64,000 nucleotides of DNA, taken from the NCBI RefSeq assembly GCF_029051645.1, contig NZ_JAACFS010000006.1, forward strand, positions 1 through 64,000, given 5' to 3'. This document shows, piece by piece, positions 7,532 to 16,008 of the stretch. How positions within the stretch are numbered: the stretch's first letter is position 1; every line of letters begins with the position of its first letter. The notes beneath the pieces were generated by a model. That model did no database searches. It was not told where the DNA came from and saw nothing but the letters and a program-made list of their open reading frames with translations. The position numbers and the translations under genes were made by a program. Source of the DNA: Bradyrhizobium sp. CSA112 (GTDB taxonomy: Bacteria; Pseudomonadota; Alphaproteobacteria; Rhizobiales; Xanthobacteraceae).

Positions 7532-8680
7532 ATGCGCAAGATGTTGAGTTTGACTGCACTCATCGGCTGCCTCGTAGCAGCCTCGACCGCACAGGCCGAC
7601 ATCACGGTCGGATTCGTAACGTCGCTCAGCGGACCCGGCTCCTCGATCGGCATCCCGTACGGGCGCGGCATCCAGGCCGCCATGGAATACAAGAGCGAAG
7701 TCAACGGCGAGAAAATCCGCCTGATCCAGCTCGACGACGGCTCCGATCCCTCCGCCGCAACCCGCAACGCGCGCAAGCTGATCGAGGAAGAGAAAGTCGA
7801 TCTCCTGATCGGCACCGCAACCGCGCCGTCGACGATTGCGATGATGGCGGTCGCGACCGAACTGAAGGTGCCAATGATCGCCGTCTCCCCGGTGATCGGA
7901 CAGCCCAACCCGGCGGACCAGTGGGGCATTTCCGTTCCGCAGCCCGCCTCGCTGCTGGTCAAGGTCGTGGCCGACCGCATGAAGCGCGATGCCATGAAGA
8001 ACATCGGCTATATCGGCTTCTCCGACGCCTGGGGCGATCTCGTCTATAACGGCGCCAAGGCCGTGGAAGCCGAGGACGGCATCAAGGTACTGACCAACGA
8101 GCGCTACGCGCGCGTCGATACGTCGGTCACAGGCCAGATCCTCAAGGTTCTTGCGGTGCGCCCCGATGCCGTGCTGATCGGCGGATCGGGCACGCAGGGC
8201 GCGCTGCCGCTGCTCGCGCTCGGCGAGCGCGGCTTCAAAGGCAAGACCTACGGCACGGTCGCGCTGGTCAATCCCGATTTCGTGCGCGTCGGCGGCAAGT
8301 CCGCGGAAGGCATTCAGGTCTCCGCCGGCCCGGTCATCGTGGCCGAGCAGCTTCCCGACAGCCATTTCGCCAAGAAGCTCGCGCTCGAATTCCGCGCCGC
8401 CTTCCAGAAAGCCAACAATCTGCCGACCACGGACGGCTTCTCGGCCTACTCCTTCGACGGCTGGATGATCTTCACTTCCGCCGCGGCGCGCGCGCTGAAG
8501 ACTGCGAAACCCGGCAGCGTCGAATTCCGCAAGGCGCTGCGCGACGAGATCCTCAACACCAAGGAGCTTTCGGGCGTGCACGCGGTCTACAACTTCAAGC
8601 CCGGCGCCTATCACGGCGTCGACGAGCGCGCGCTGGTGATCGTCCGCTTGAACAATGGCGCCTGGACCTACCAGCCCTGA
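7532..8680 (+). CDS. ABC transporter substrate-binding protein, branched-chain amino acid type
   Basis: This 382-residue periplasmic binding protein heads the importer operon. A signal peptide (residues 1-22, ending STAQA) precedes DITVGFVTSLSGP. It is the closest paralogue in the window of the 392-1549 protein. AGGGGA is placed correctly before the ATG at 7532; an in-frame start further upstream (7421) lacks a signal peptide at its own N-terminus and was not used. The permease genes follow 38 bases later. The ligand is unknown; the position beside aromatic catabolism genes suggests an aromatic acid, as for other Liv-type systems in this genus. Confidence 0.92.
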   Translation: MRKMLSLTALIGCLVAASTAQADITVGFVTSLSGPGSSIGIPYGRGIQAAMEYKSEVNGEKIRLIQLDDGSDPSAATRNARKLIEEEKVDLLIGTATAPSTIAMMAVATELKVPMIAVSPVIGQPNPADQWGISVPQPASLLVKVVADRMKRDAMKNIGYIGFSDAWGDLVYNGAKAVEAEDGIKVLTNERYARVDTSVTGQILKVLAVRPDAVLIGGSGTQGALPLLALGERGFKGKTYGTVALVNPDFVRVGGKSAEGIQVSAGPVIVAEQLPDSHFAKKLALEFRAAFQKANNLPTTDGFSAYSFDGWMIFTSAAARALKTAKPGSVEFRKALRDEILNTKELSGVHAVYNFKPGAYHGVDERALVIVRLNNGAWTYQP

Positions 8681-8718
8681 GCGATCCCAAAGGGTAACAC
8701 GGAAGGACGGCCGACGGC

Positions 8719-9762
8719 ATGACGGCAGACATCGCAGCGATCCTTGCGATCGACGGAATAGCGACCGGGGCGGTCTACGCCCTGGTCGCGATCGGGACCG
8801 TGCTGATCTTCACCGTGACGCGGGTGATCTTCATTCCGTTCGGCGACATCGCCGCCTTCACGGCGCTGACGCTGGCAGCACTCGATGCCAAGCAGCTTCC
8901 CGGCACAGTGGGGCTGGTTGTCGTGCTGGCATGCATGGCCTGCGTGATGGAAGTCGCCTCGCTGGCGCGCACCGGCGAGCTTCGCGCGGTGCCAAAGGCC
9001 GTCCTCGGCTATCTCGTGTTGCCCCTGATCGTGGTCGGGATCGTCTGGCTGACGATGCGCTTCAATCCGCCGATGCCGGTCAGGATCGTGCTGGCGCTGC
9101 TCTTGATCATGCCGATCTCGCCGCTCTTGGACCGCATCGTGTTCCGCCCGATCGCGGACGCCTCCGTTCTGTTGTTGCTGACGGTCTCGGTCGCGCTTCA
9201 TTTCGCGCTTGTCGGGCTTGGCCTGTTGTTCTTCGGTCCCGAAGGCGTCCGGACCGAACCGCTGACGTCGATGGCGATCGAGATCGCCGGCGTGCACGTT
9301 TCCGGACAGACGGTGCTGATCCTCACCGCGGCGCTGGTGTTCAGCGGCCTGTTGTTTCTGTTCTTCGACTTCACGCTGATCGGCAAGGCGCTGCGCGCGA
9401 CCGCGCTGAACCGGACCGGCGCGCGGCTGATGGGCATCAGGCCTGCGCGCGCCGGAACCATCGCCTATCTCCTGGGCTCGCTGATGGCGGGCGTCTCCGG
9501 CATCCTGATCGCTCCGGTCAACACGATCTTCTACGATTCCGGATTCCTGCTCGGTCTGAAAGCTTTTGTCGGCGCCATCGTGGGCGGCATGGCCAGCTAT
9601 CCCGGCGCGGCGCTCGGCGCGTTCGGCGTCGGCATAATCGAGAGCTTCGCTTCGTTCCAGAGCAGCACCTTGAAGGACGTCATCGTGTTCTCGCTGCTGA
9701 TACCCGTCTTGCTCTGGCGCTCGCTTGCTTCGCAGCATTCCGAGGAGGAAGTCGAGGAATGA
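8719..9762 (+). CDS. Branched-chain amino acid-type ABC transporter permease (LivH family)
   Basis: The 347-residue integral membrane protein has the LivH organisation: an N-terminal IDGIATGAVYALVAIGTVLIF segment, a conserved central hydrophilic region (RATALNRTGARLMGI) and several further hydrophobic helices up to LLIPVLLWRS. LivH partners with a LivM subunit to form the translocation pore in the inner membrane. It overlaps the start of the LivM-LivG fusion by 4 bases (ATGA), indicating translational coupling. Length is about 50 residues more than usual LivH, due to an insertion near residues 75-135 with extra hydrophobic stretches. GGAAGGAC precedes the start. Confidence 0.9.
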   Translation: MTADIAAILAIDGIATGAVYALVAIGTVLIFTVTRVIFIPFGDIAAFTALTLAALDAKQLPGTVGLVVVLACMACVMEVASLARTGELRAVPKAVLGYLVLPLIVVGIVWLTMRFNPPMPVRIVLALLLIMPISPLLDRIVFRPIADASVLLLLTVSVALHFALVGLGLLFFGPEGVRTEPLTSMAIEIAGVHVSGQTVLILTAALVFSGLLFLFFDFTLIGKALRATALNRTGARLMGIRPARAGTIAYLLGSLMAGVSGILIAPVNTIFYDSGFLLGLKAFVGAIVGGMASYPGAALGAFGVGIIESFASFQSSTLKDVIVFSLLIPVLLWRSLASQHSEEEVEE

Positions 9763-11528
9763 CACTGCAGCAGATCCGCCTCATCGCTGCCGCGGCGATC
9801 GCCTGCCTCGCGGCGGCGCCCTTCGTGCTCAATCCGTTCAGCATCACCTTGCTGAACTACATCGGCATCTATGCGCTTGCCGCCATCGGACTCGCGCTGT
9901 TGACCGGCGTCGGCGGCATCGTGTCGTTCGGCCAGGCGGCCTTCGTCGGCGTCGCGGCTTACGCGACGGCGTGGGCAACAGCGCTGAACGGCTATTCGCC
10001 CTGGCTCGGATTGGTGCTTGCGGTCATCCTGACCTGCAGCATCGCGGCGATCCTCGGCTTTGTGACGCTACGCCTGGGCGGCCACTTCCTGTCACTGAGC
10101 ACGGTCGCCTGGGGACTGGCGATCGCGTTCCTGTTCGGCAACATCGATGGCCTCGGTCAGCATAACGGCATCTCGGGCATTCCGCCGATCTCGATCGGCC
10201 CGGTCGCCCTGGTTGAGAGCCGGCAGATCTACTTCCTGATCTGGGCCATCGTCGTCGCGGTCCTGCTCGTCTGCTACAACCTGCTCGACTCCCGGATCGG
10301 CCGCGCGATGCGCGCGCTCCGCGGCGGCAATACCCTGGTCGAAAGCCTCGGCATCAGCGCATTCCAGATCAAGCTGGTGACATTCGTCATCGCCGCCTTC
10401 CTCGGCGCGCTGTCCGGATGGCTCTATGCCCATCTCGGCCGTTTCGTCAGCCCCGGACCATTCGAGGCCGGCATGGGCATCGAATATCTGATGATGGCGA
10501 TGGTCGGCGGCGCCGGCAGTATTTTGGGCGGCGTGGTTGGTGCTGCGATCGTCACGCTTCTGAAGAATTCCGTGCAGGACTACCTGCCGCTGATCGCGAG
10601 GGGCGCCTCGGGCCAGCTCGAGATCGTAGCGTTCTCGGCGCTGTTCATTCTGTTCCTGCAACGGGCCCGTCAGGGCATCGTCCCGTTCCTCGCTGGTTTT
10701 CTCCCGGACCTTAAGCTGTCCCGCCCGCAAGCGGCGGCCCCGTTATCGCGCCGCGAGCAACCGCCGCCCGGCACGCTGCTTCTTAAAGTGAGCGAGGCGC
10801 AGCGGCGATTTGGCGGCCTTGTCGCCGTCAACAACGTCAGCTTCGACGTGAAGTCCGGCGAAATCCTGGGGCTGATCGGGCCGAACGGCGCCGGAAAGAC
10901 CACGATGTTCAACCTGCTCACGGGCGCGCTGCGCGCCAACAGCGGCGAGATCACGTTCGCGGGGCGGTCGATCACCCGCGACCAGCAATTTCACATCGCC
11001 CGGTCCGGAATCTCTCGCACGTTCCAGCACGTCAAGCTACGGCCGCGCATGACGCTGCTCGACAATGTTCTGCTCGGCACCTATTCGCGCACCAGGACCG
11101 GCCTGCTGACCGGCGCCCTGCGCCTCAACCAGGCGGAAGAGGCCAGCGCGCGCTACGAAGCGCTGCAGCAGCTCGAACGGGTCGGGCTCGGCGACAAGCC
11201 ATTCGAGCTCGCCGGCAACCTGCCGCTCGGCAATCAGCGCGTGCTCGAGATCGCCCGCGCTCTCGCCGCCGATCCGACGCTGCTCGTGCTCGACGAACCG
11301 GCGGCCGGCCTGCGTCGCCAGGAAAAGCTCAAGCTCGCCGAGCTGCTACGGTCGCTGCGCGCCGATCACCTGACCATTCTCCTCGTTGAGCACGACATGG
11401 AGTTCGTGATGTCGCTGGTCGACCGCATCGTCGTGCTCGATTTCGGCTCAAAGCTCTGCGAAGGCGAGCCGGCGGCGATCCGCAGTGACGCCCGCGTCCA
11501 AGAGGCTTACCTTGGAGGTGTTGCGTGA
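9759..11528 (+). CDS. Fused ABC permease-ATPase (LivM-LivG)
   Basis: The 589-residue protein joins two normally separate subunits. Residues 1 to about 320 are a LivM-type permease (LLNYIGIYALAAIGLALLTG, then GGIVSFGQAAFVG and MVGGAGSILGGVVGAA). Residues about 342-589 are a LivG-type ATPase with Walker A GPNGAGKTT near 375, a signature loop reading LPLGNQR in place of LSxGxxR, Walker B LLVLDEPAAGL near 508 and the switch His in LLVEHDMEF. The ATG at 9759 overlaps the LivH stop; the longer open frame upstream is antisense-free but out of context and lies inside livH, so it is not coding. Such fusions occur in Bradyrhizobium Liv systems. Confidence 0.92.
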   Translation: MTLQQIRLIAAAAIACLAAAPFVLNPFSITLLNYIGIYALAAIGLALLTGVGGIVSFGQAAFVGVAAYATAWATALNGYSPWLGLVLAVILTCSIAAILGFVTLRLGGHFLSLSTVAWGLAIAFLFGNIDGLGQHNGISGIPPISIGPVALVESRQIYFLIWAIVVAVLLVCYNLLDSRIGRAMRALRGGNTLVESLGISAFQIKLVTFVIAAFLGALSGWLYAHLGRFVSPGPFEAGMGIEYLMMAMVGGAGSILGGVVGAAIVTLLKNSVQDYLPLIARGASGQLEIVAFSALFILFLQRARQGIVPFLAGFLPDLKLSRPQAAAPLSRREQPPPGTLLLKVSEAQRRFGGLVAVNNVSFDVKSGEILGLIGPNGAGKTTMFNLLTGALRANSGEITFAGRSITRDQQFHIARSGISRTFQHVKLRPRMTLLDNVLLGTYSRTRTGLLTGALRLNQAEEASARYEALQQLERVGLGDKPFELAGNLPLGNQRVLEIARALAADPTLLVLDEPAAGLRRQEKLKLAELLRSLRADHLTILLVEHDMEFVMSLVDRIVVLDFGSKLCEGEPAAIRSDARVQEAYLGGVA

Positions 11529-12238
11529 CGCAGATGTTCTCGATCGAGAATGTATCGGTCGCCTACGGCAAGGTGGAAGCTGTGCGGAACGTCTCGCTTT
11601 CCGTCGAGCAAGGACAGATCGTTACCGTGATCGGGCCGAACGGCGCCGGCAAGACGACGCTTCTGATGGCGGCGATCGGGCTGCTGAAGTCCACGGGGCG
11701 GATGGTCTTTCAGGGGACCGATCTTGCGCGGATCGATGTCGAGGGCCGCGTCGAACGCGGCCTTTGCCTGGTGCCGGAAAAGCGCGAACTATTTGCCGAC
11801 ATGTCGGTCGCCGACAATCTGTTGCTCGGCACCTACAGCCTGCGCGATCGCTCGACGACGCGCAAAAGCCTCGATGATGTGTTCGACCGTTTCCCGCGGC
11901 TGAAGGAGCGCAGCAAGCAGGCGGCCGGCACGCTGTCGGGCGGCGAGCGGCAGATGCTGGCGCTCGGCCGCGCGCTGATGGCGAAGCCGAAACTTCTTGT
12001 GCTCGATGAACCCAGTCTCGGCCTAGCGCCGCTCATCGTCCGCGAAATCTTCCGCACCATCGCCTCGCTCCGAAGCCTCGGCGTTTCGGTCCTTCTCGTC
12101 GAGCAGAACGCCCGCGCCGCGCTCGAGACCGCAGATTTCGGCTATGTGCTGGAGACCGGCGAGATCATCCAGTCCGGTCCGGCGGAAACTCTGATCCACG
12201 ATCCCAAACTGATCGCGGCCTATCTCGGCGGGCATTAG
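11525..12238 (+). CDS. ABC transporter ATP-binding protein (LivF family)
   Basis: This 237-residue ATPase is the second nucleotide-binding subunit of the importer. It carries Walker A IGPNGAGKTT (about residues 36-45), signature LSGGERQ (about 137-143), Walker B LLVLDEPSLGLAP and the H-loop region replaced by LLVEQNARAAL, the Gln form typical of LivF. The GTG at 11525 overlaps the previous stop (GTGA); an ATG three codons later is the alternative start. It ends the importer operon, followed by a small hairpin at 12275-12297. Confidence 0.92.
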   Translation: MTQMFSIENVSVAYGKVEAVRNVSLSVEQGQIVTVIGPNGAGKTTLLMAAIGLLKSTGRMVFQGTDLARIDVEGRVERGLCLVPEKRELFADMSVADNLLLGTYSLRDRSTTRKSLDDVFDRFPRLKERSKQAAGTLSGGERQMLALGRALMAKPKLLVLDEPSLGLAPLIVREIFRTIASLRSLGVSVLLVEQNARAALETADFGYVLETGEIIQSGPAETLIHDPKLIAAYLGGH

Positions 12239-12274
12239 AGCGACCAAGAGCGGGACCAAAAACTACGAAAACAA

Positions 12275-12297
12275 CCCCATGCAAAGTAGAGATGGGG
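12275..12297. terminator. Small hairpin between convergent operons
   Basis: CCCCAT (12275-12280) and ATGGGG (12292-12297) can form a 6-bp stem with an 11-base loop, in the 102-base gap between livF and the convergent 3-hydroxyacyl-CoA dehydrogenase gene. There is no T-run. The context AACAACCCCATGCA recurs in intergenic regions of this bacterial group, so it may be a dispersed repeat rather than a true terminator. Confidence 0.35.
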
Positions 12298-12340
12298 CCT
12301 CGCATCATCCGAACACACCAAATCTAGCTAGGACAGCGCG

Positions 12341-13318
12341 CTACGCTACGGGTTCGCGCGCCAGCCCCATCGCCCGCAGCGCCGCAGCAAAGGCCGCAAG
12401 TCGCTGCTCGCGGTAGGCGGCCTGGTCGACGCCTTCATAGTTCATGAATCCATGCCCGGTCTTCATGCCGATGCGTCCTTCGCGCATGTTTGCCTCTATG
12501 ATCGGCGGCGCGGCGTAACGGCTGTCGCCGAGTGCCTCGACCAGATAGCGGCTGGCGTGATGCAGGATATCTCCGCCGCCCCAGTCGATGAACTCGAGCA
12601 GGCCAAGCACCGCGAAGCGGAATCCGAAGCCATAGATCACGGCGTTGTCGATATCTTCCGCGGAGGCGACACCCTCCTCCACCATCCGGGCGGCCTCGTT
12701 CATGGCCAGCGTCTGGATTCGGGGAACGATGAAGCCCGGCCGCGCCGCGCAGACGACCGGCACCTTGCCGATGCCTTCGAGCAACGTCTTCAGTCGCGCT
12801 GTGACTTCCGGCGCGGTGAGCCGCCCCGGAGATAATTCGATCAGCGGCACGAGATACGCGGGATTGAGCCAGTGCGCATTGAGGAAACGACCAGGATGCT
12901 CGATCGTTTCTGCGAGATCGTCGACCAGTATCGTCGACGTGGTCGAAGCGATGATCGGGCCTTCGCCCGCCAGCCGCGACGCCTCGGCCAGCGCCGCTTG
13001 CTTCAGCGCGAGAACCTCCGGCATCCCCTCGAAGATGACATCGCAGCGCGGCAGCGCTGTTGCCGCCTCCTGCCGGGACACGATCGTGATCCGCTCGGCA
13101 ATCGTAGCCACATGCTCTGGCGAGAGCAGGCCGATGCGCGAGAGGATTTCGAGTGTCGAACGGATTTCAGCCCGCGCCTCGATCGCGAGCGCGTCGAAAG
13201 CCGGCGCTTCGCGTTCCTTGAAGTCGACGACGACAACCTGATGACCGGCGAATGCGAACACAACCGCGATGCCGCGGCCCATTCGGCCGGCGCCAAGACA
13301 TCCGATAACCGGTTTCAT
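12341..13318 (-). CDS. 3-hydroxyacyl-CoA dehydrogenase family protein
   Basis: The 325-residue protein is a 3HCDH-type NAD-dependent dehydrogenase that would oxidise a 3-hydroxyacyl-CoA to the 3-ketoacyl-CoA. The N-terminal Rossmann motif GAGRMG is at residues 9-14, followed by VVVVD. The conserved ANxxS-like region reads IASTTSTI and the C-terminal helical domain includes GFIVPRIQTLAMNEAARMVEEG. It is the last gene of the seven-gene minus-strand operon starting at 18792, and its ATG overlaps the stop of the preceding gene by 4 bases. The ATG at 13318 was preferred over a longer frame that runs into that gene. It likely works with the acyl-CoA dehydrogenase of the same operon. Confidence 0.9.
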   Translation of the reverse strand: MKPVIGCLGAGRMGRGIAVVFAFAGHQVVVVDFKEREAPAFDALAIEARAEIRSTLEILSRIGLLSPEHVATIAERITIVSRQEAATALPRCDVIFEGMPEVLALKQAALAEASRLAGEGPIIASTTSTILVDDLAETIEHPGRFLNAHWLNPAYLVPLIELSPGRLTAPEVTARLKTLLEGIGKVPVVCAARPGFIVPRIQTLAMNEAARMVEEGVASAEDIDNAVIYGFGFRFAVLGLLEFIDWGGGDILHHASRYLVEALGDSRYAAPPIIEANMREGRIGMKTGHGFMNYEGVDQAAYREQRLAAFAAALRAMGLAREPVA

Positions 13319-14409
13319 CGAAAGCCCTCGGCGAGATGATTTTGCAAAGCCGCCCGGTCGAAATCGCCGAGACCGAGCGAAGACAAGGTCCGGCCGGTCA
13401 CCGCAAAATCCTCGCCGGTGATGGCGGAGCCGATCGCCAGGAACGCCTTGGCGAGCGGCGCTTGCAGGCCCGCGAGGCGGCCCGCCACCGATGCGAGGAA
13501 CGACAGGCCGAGACGCACATCCTCCAGCATGTAGCGGTGCTCCGCGAGAATGAGGCGTTCCGACCAATCGCCTGATTCCGTGAGCTCGTCATGTGCATCG
13601 CGCGCATACATCCAGGGCTCGCCGTCCTTCGAATAATGGTCGGCAAGCGGAAAATGCGGCTTTCCATAACCAAGTGCCTCGCGGATGGCGATGCGTTCGG
13701 CATCGAGCGCGTCCGTCACGCGGCGTATCGCCGGCTGCGTTCCTTCCTTGTGAATGTCCCATTTGTCGAAATGTTCGATCGGACCGGCGTTCATGGTGAT
13801 CAGCGGTGGATGAATGATCGGACCGGCATTCATCAGCGCGGCCGACAGCGCATCGCCACATGGCTCGATGGCGTTCGGAAACGCGCGTTCGATCACGCCA
13901 AGCGCGTGCGGAGCAAGACGCAATGGAAACACGCCGGTCGGCAATCGCGCGCCCCTGCCCGAAATGCGGACGGCGTAAGGACCCTGTTTGCGCGCCAGCC
14001 ACGGTAGGGTCCCGGTCTCCGCGGTTGCGATCTCGGCGCGGTTGCCGGCATCCCGCGCGGCGCGGGCGAAGATGTAGGAGCCGAACGTGCCGGGCGGCAG
14101 GAACACGACCTGGCCGTCGCGCAAATGCGGCGCGGCCAGTTCTGCGATCGCTGCTTGCGCGAACGCCGGCGCCGGACACAGGACAAGATCGGCCGCGTTG
14201 ATCGCCTCCGCGATCGAAGACGTGATCGTCGCGAGCCTGATATCGCGGCGGCCGGCGCGGTCGATGACGGTGATCGCGCCGCCGTGGGCACGATGCGCCT
14301 CAACATCCGCGGGATTGCGCCGCCACAGCCTGACTTCGTGACCGGCCGACGCAAGGTCGCCCGCGGCTGCGAACGAACCGTTTCCTCCACCCAACACTGC
14401 GATCTTCAC
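13315..14409 (-). CDS. NAD/NADP octopine/nopaline dehydrogenase family protein
   Basis: The 364-residue protein has an N-terminal Rossmann fold (AVLGGGNGSFAAAGDLASAG) and a C-terminal helical domain of the opine dehydrogenase type, with the family sequence NAGPIIHPPLITMNAG and a His in EHFDKWDIHKEG. Opine dehydrogenases reductively join an amino acid and a 2-oxoacid, but many members of this family act on other substrates. Here it sits in a catabolic operon between a flavin reductase and a hydroxyacyl-CoA dehydrogenase, so breakdown of a conjugate, for example an amino acid conjugate of the aromatic acid, is a possible role. Substrate is unknown. Confidence 0.85.
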   Translation of the reverse strand: MKIAVLGGGNGSFAAAGDLASAGHEVRLWRRNPADVEAHRAHGGAITVIDRAGRRDIRLATITSSIAEAINAADLVLCPAPAFAQAAIAELAAPHLRDGQVVFLPPGTFGSYIFARAARDAGNRAEIATAETGTLPWLARKQGPYAVRISGRGARLPTGVFPLRLAPHALGVIERAFPNAIEPCGDALSAALMNAGPIIHPPLITMNAGPIEHFDKWDIHKEGTQPAIRRVTDALDAERIAIREALGYGKPHFPLADHYSKDGEPWMYARDAHDELTESGDWSERLILAEHRYMLEDVRLGLSFLASVAGRLAGLQAPLAKAFLAIGSAITGEDFAVTGRTLSSLGLGDFDRAALQNHLAEGFR

Positions 14410-14429
14410 GGTGTCCTCCGCTTCTCCCG

Positions 14430-15077
14430 CTAAACCGGTTCAGCCTTGACGTTCTTTTCCCGCCACGCCGCCCAGGTCGGTCGATCGATCTGGAATAGAT
14501 CGCTGGAGCGCGCATACCAGCCACTTCCATGCATGCGGGCGATCAGACGCAGCGCTTGCGTATCGATATGACAGCGCTCCTTGTCCAGGATCACGGCATC
14601 GTCGACATGGGCGCGAACGATACGGCCGATGACGGCAGTCTGCCGTGGCCCCGTCACCAGCGAAGTGAGGACTCGGCATTCGAACGACACCGGCGATTCC
14701 GCAATGCGCGGCGGGCGCACCGCGTTCGAGGCAACCGGCGTCAATCCGGCCAGCGCCAGTTCGTCGACATCGGGCGGCGCGTCGATGCAGGTGATGTTCA
14801 TGGCCTCGGCGTTGCGCTCGGCGACAAGGTTCACGACGAACTCGCCGGTATCGAGAATATTCGCCGCCGTGTCCTTGAAGCGTTCTGACCCCGCCAGAAG
14901 CCCGATCGCGACGGTGGGCGGCTCATGCCCCATCACGTTGAAGAAGCTGAAAGGCGCGGCATTGATCACGCCGCTCGCGGAGATCGTGGTGACCCATGCG
15001 ATCGGCCGCGGCGTCACAGTGGCCGTCAGGATCTTGTAGCGGTTCTGCGCTTCCAGCGTCTCCATGTCGAAGATCAT
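14430..15077 (-). CDS. Flavin reductase family protein (FMN-binding split barrel)
   Basis: The 215-residue protein matches the flavin reductase-like domain: KILTATVTPRPIAWVTTIS at the start, then INAAPFSFFNVMGHEPPTVAIG, which forms the FMN site. Such proteins either supply reduced flavin to a two-component monooxygenase or act directly as flavoproteins. No matching flavin monooxygenase is in the operon, so a direct role or supply to a distant enzyme is possible. It lies 9 bases upstream of nothing else than the next operon gene (14409) after a 20-base gap, and follows the FAH-family gene by 9 bases. Confidence 0.85.
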   Translation of the reverse strand: MIFDMETLEAQNRYKILTATVTPRPIAWVTTISASGVINAAPFSFFNVMGHEPPTVAIGLLAGSERFKDTAANILDTGEFVVNLVAERNAEAMNITCIDAPPDVDELALAGLTPVASNAVRPPRIAESPVSFECRVLTSLVTGPRQTAVIGRIVRAHVDDAVILDKERCHIDTQALRLIARMHGSGWYARSSDLFQIDRPTWAAWREKNVKAEPV

Positions 15078-15086
15078 GTCGGCCCC

Positions 15087-15998
15087 TCAGATCGCCACCA
15101 CCGGGTGGCGCAGCCGGCCGATGCCGGCCACTTCCGCTTCCACCACGTCGCCTGGCCACAGCCATTCCTGCGGCGAGCGGCCGGCGCCGACACCCTCGGG
15201 CGTGCCGGTCGCGATGATGTCACCGGGTTCCAGCGTCATCGCCGCCGAAATGTCCGCAATCAGATGCGGCACCTTGAACAGCATATGGCGCGTGTTGGAG
15301 CGCTGCTTCTCGACGCCGTTCACCGTCAGCCAGAGATCGAGCGCGTGCGGATCGGCGATTTCATCTGCGGTGACGATACACGGCCCGAACGGCGCGTAGG
15401 TGTCCTGCCCCTTGGAGTAGATCCATTGGCCGGCGCGGCGGTTGTCGCGGGCGCTGACATCGATCATCACGCTGTAGCCGAACACGAAGCCGAGCGCTTC
15501 CGCCTCCGGCACCCGCCGCGCGGTCCGTCCCATCACGACGGCAAGCTCGACTTCCCAGTCGAGCTGTTGCGTGATCGCCTTGTTGTGATGGATGGCTTCG
15601 TCCGGCCCGATGACGCTGGTCGGCGGCTTCGAGAAGATGATGGGCTGCTTGGGCAGGTCCTTTGCCGTGTCGAGGGCGCGGGACGATTCCGTGACATGCT
15701 CTACATAATTGAGGCCGATGCCAAAAATGTTCTTGCGCGGACGCGGGATCGGCGCGAGCAGCCTGACATTCGCCAGCGGCAATGCCGCGCCTACAGGCCA
15801 ATGGTCCTCGCCCTCGTTCAATATCTTCTTGAGCGCCGCCAACGCCGGCGGCCCGAGATCGATGAAATCGAGCATCGATGACGGAAGGGAAGCTCCTGCA
15901 TGCAGGCCCGCCTTCTCGACGTCCACAACGAGGTCGTCAACAACAGCGCCAAGACGAGCGGCAGCCTCAACGGTGCTGCGGTAAGTAACTAGACGCAC
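15087..15998 (-). CDS. Fumarylacetoacetate hydrolase family protein
   Basis: The 303-residue protein has the FAH fold that cleaves C-C bonds of acylpyruvates. The catalytic region is recognisable: RPRKNIFGIGLNYVEH, the acidic metal ligands in LDWEVELAVVMG, the motif DVSARD and the closing TGTPEGVGAG. The start is the GTG at 15998; the AGGAG of its ribosome binding site overlaps the stop of the upstream dioxygenase gene, and the longer frame is inside that gene. Directly after a gentisate dioxygenase-like cupin, the natural job is hydrolysis of the ring-cleavage product (fumarylpyruvate or maleylpyruvate) to pyruvate and a C4 acid. Confidence 0.9.
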   Translation of the reverse strand: MRLVTYRSTVEAAARLGAVVDDLVVDVEKAGLHAGASLPSSMLDFIDLGPPALAALKKILNEGEDHWPVGAALPLANVRLLAPIPRPRKNIFGIGLNYVEHVTESSRALDTAKDLPKQPIIFSKPPTSVIGPDEAIHHNKAITQQLDWEVELAVVMGRTARRVPEAEALGFVFGYSVMIDVSARDNRRAGQWIYSKGQDTYAPFGPCIVTADEIADPHALDLWLTVNGVEKQRSNTRHMLFKVPHLIADISAAMTLEPGDIIATGTPEGVGAGRSPQEWLWPGDVVEAEVAGIGRLRHPVVAI

Positions 15999-16008
15999 TG
16001 CTTGTCTC

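Noticed and set aside
7393..8004. N-terminal extension of the alpha/beta hydrolase frame
   Set aside because: It is antisense to the importer's binding-protein gene, and a good ribosome binding site sits before the ATG at 7392.
8655..9758. N-terminal extension of the LivM-LivG frame
   Set aside because: It lies out of frame inside the livH gene and its translation is Arg/Asp-rich without membrane helices; the ATG at 9759 overlaps the livH stop.
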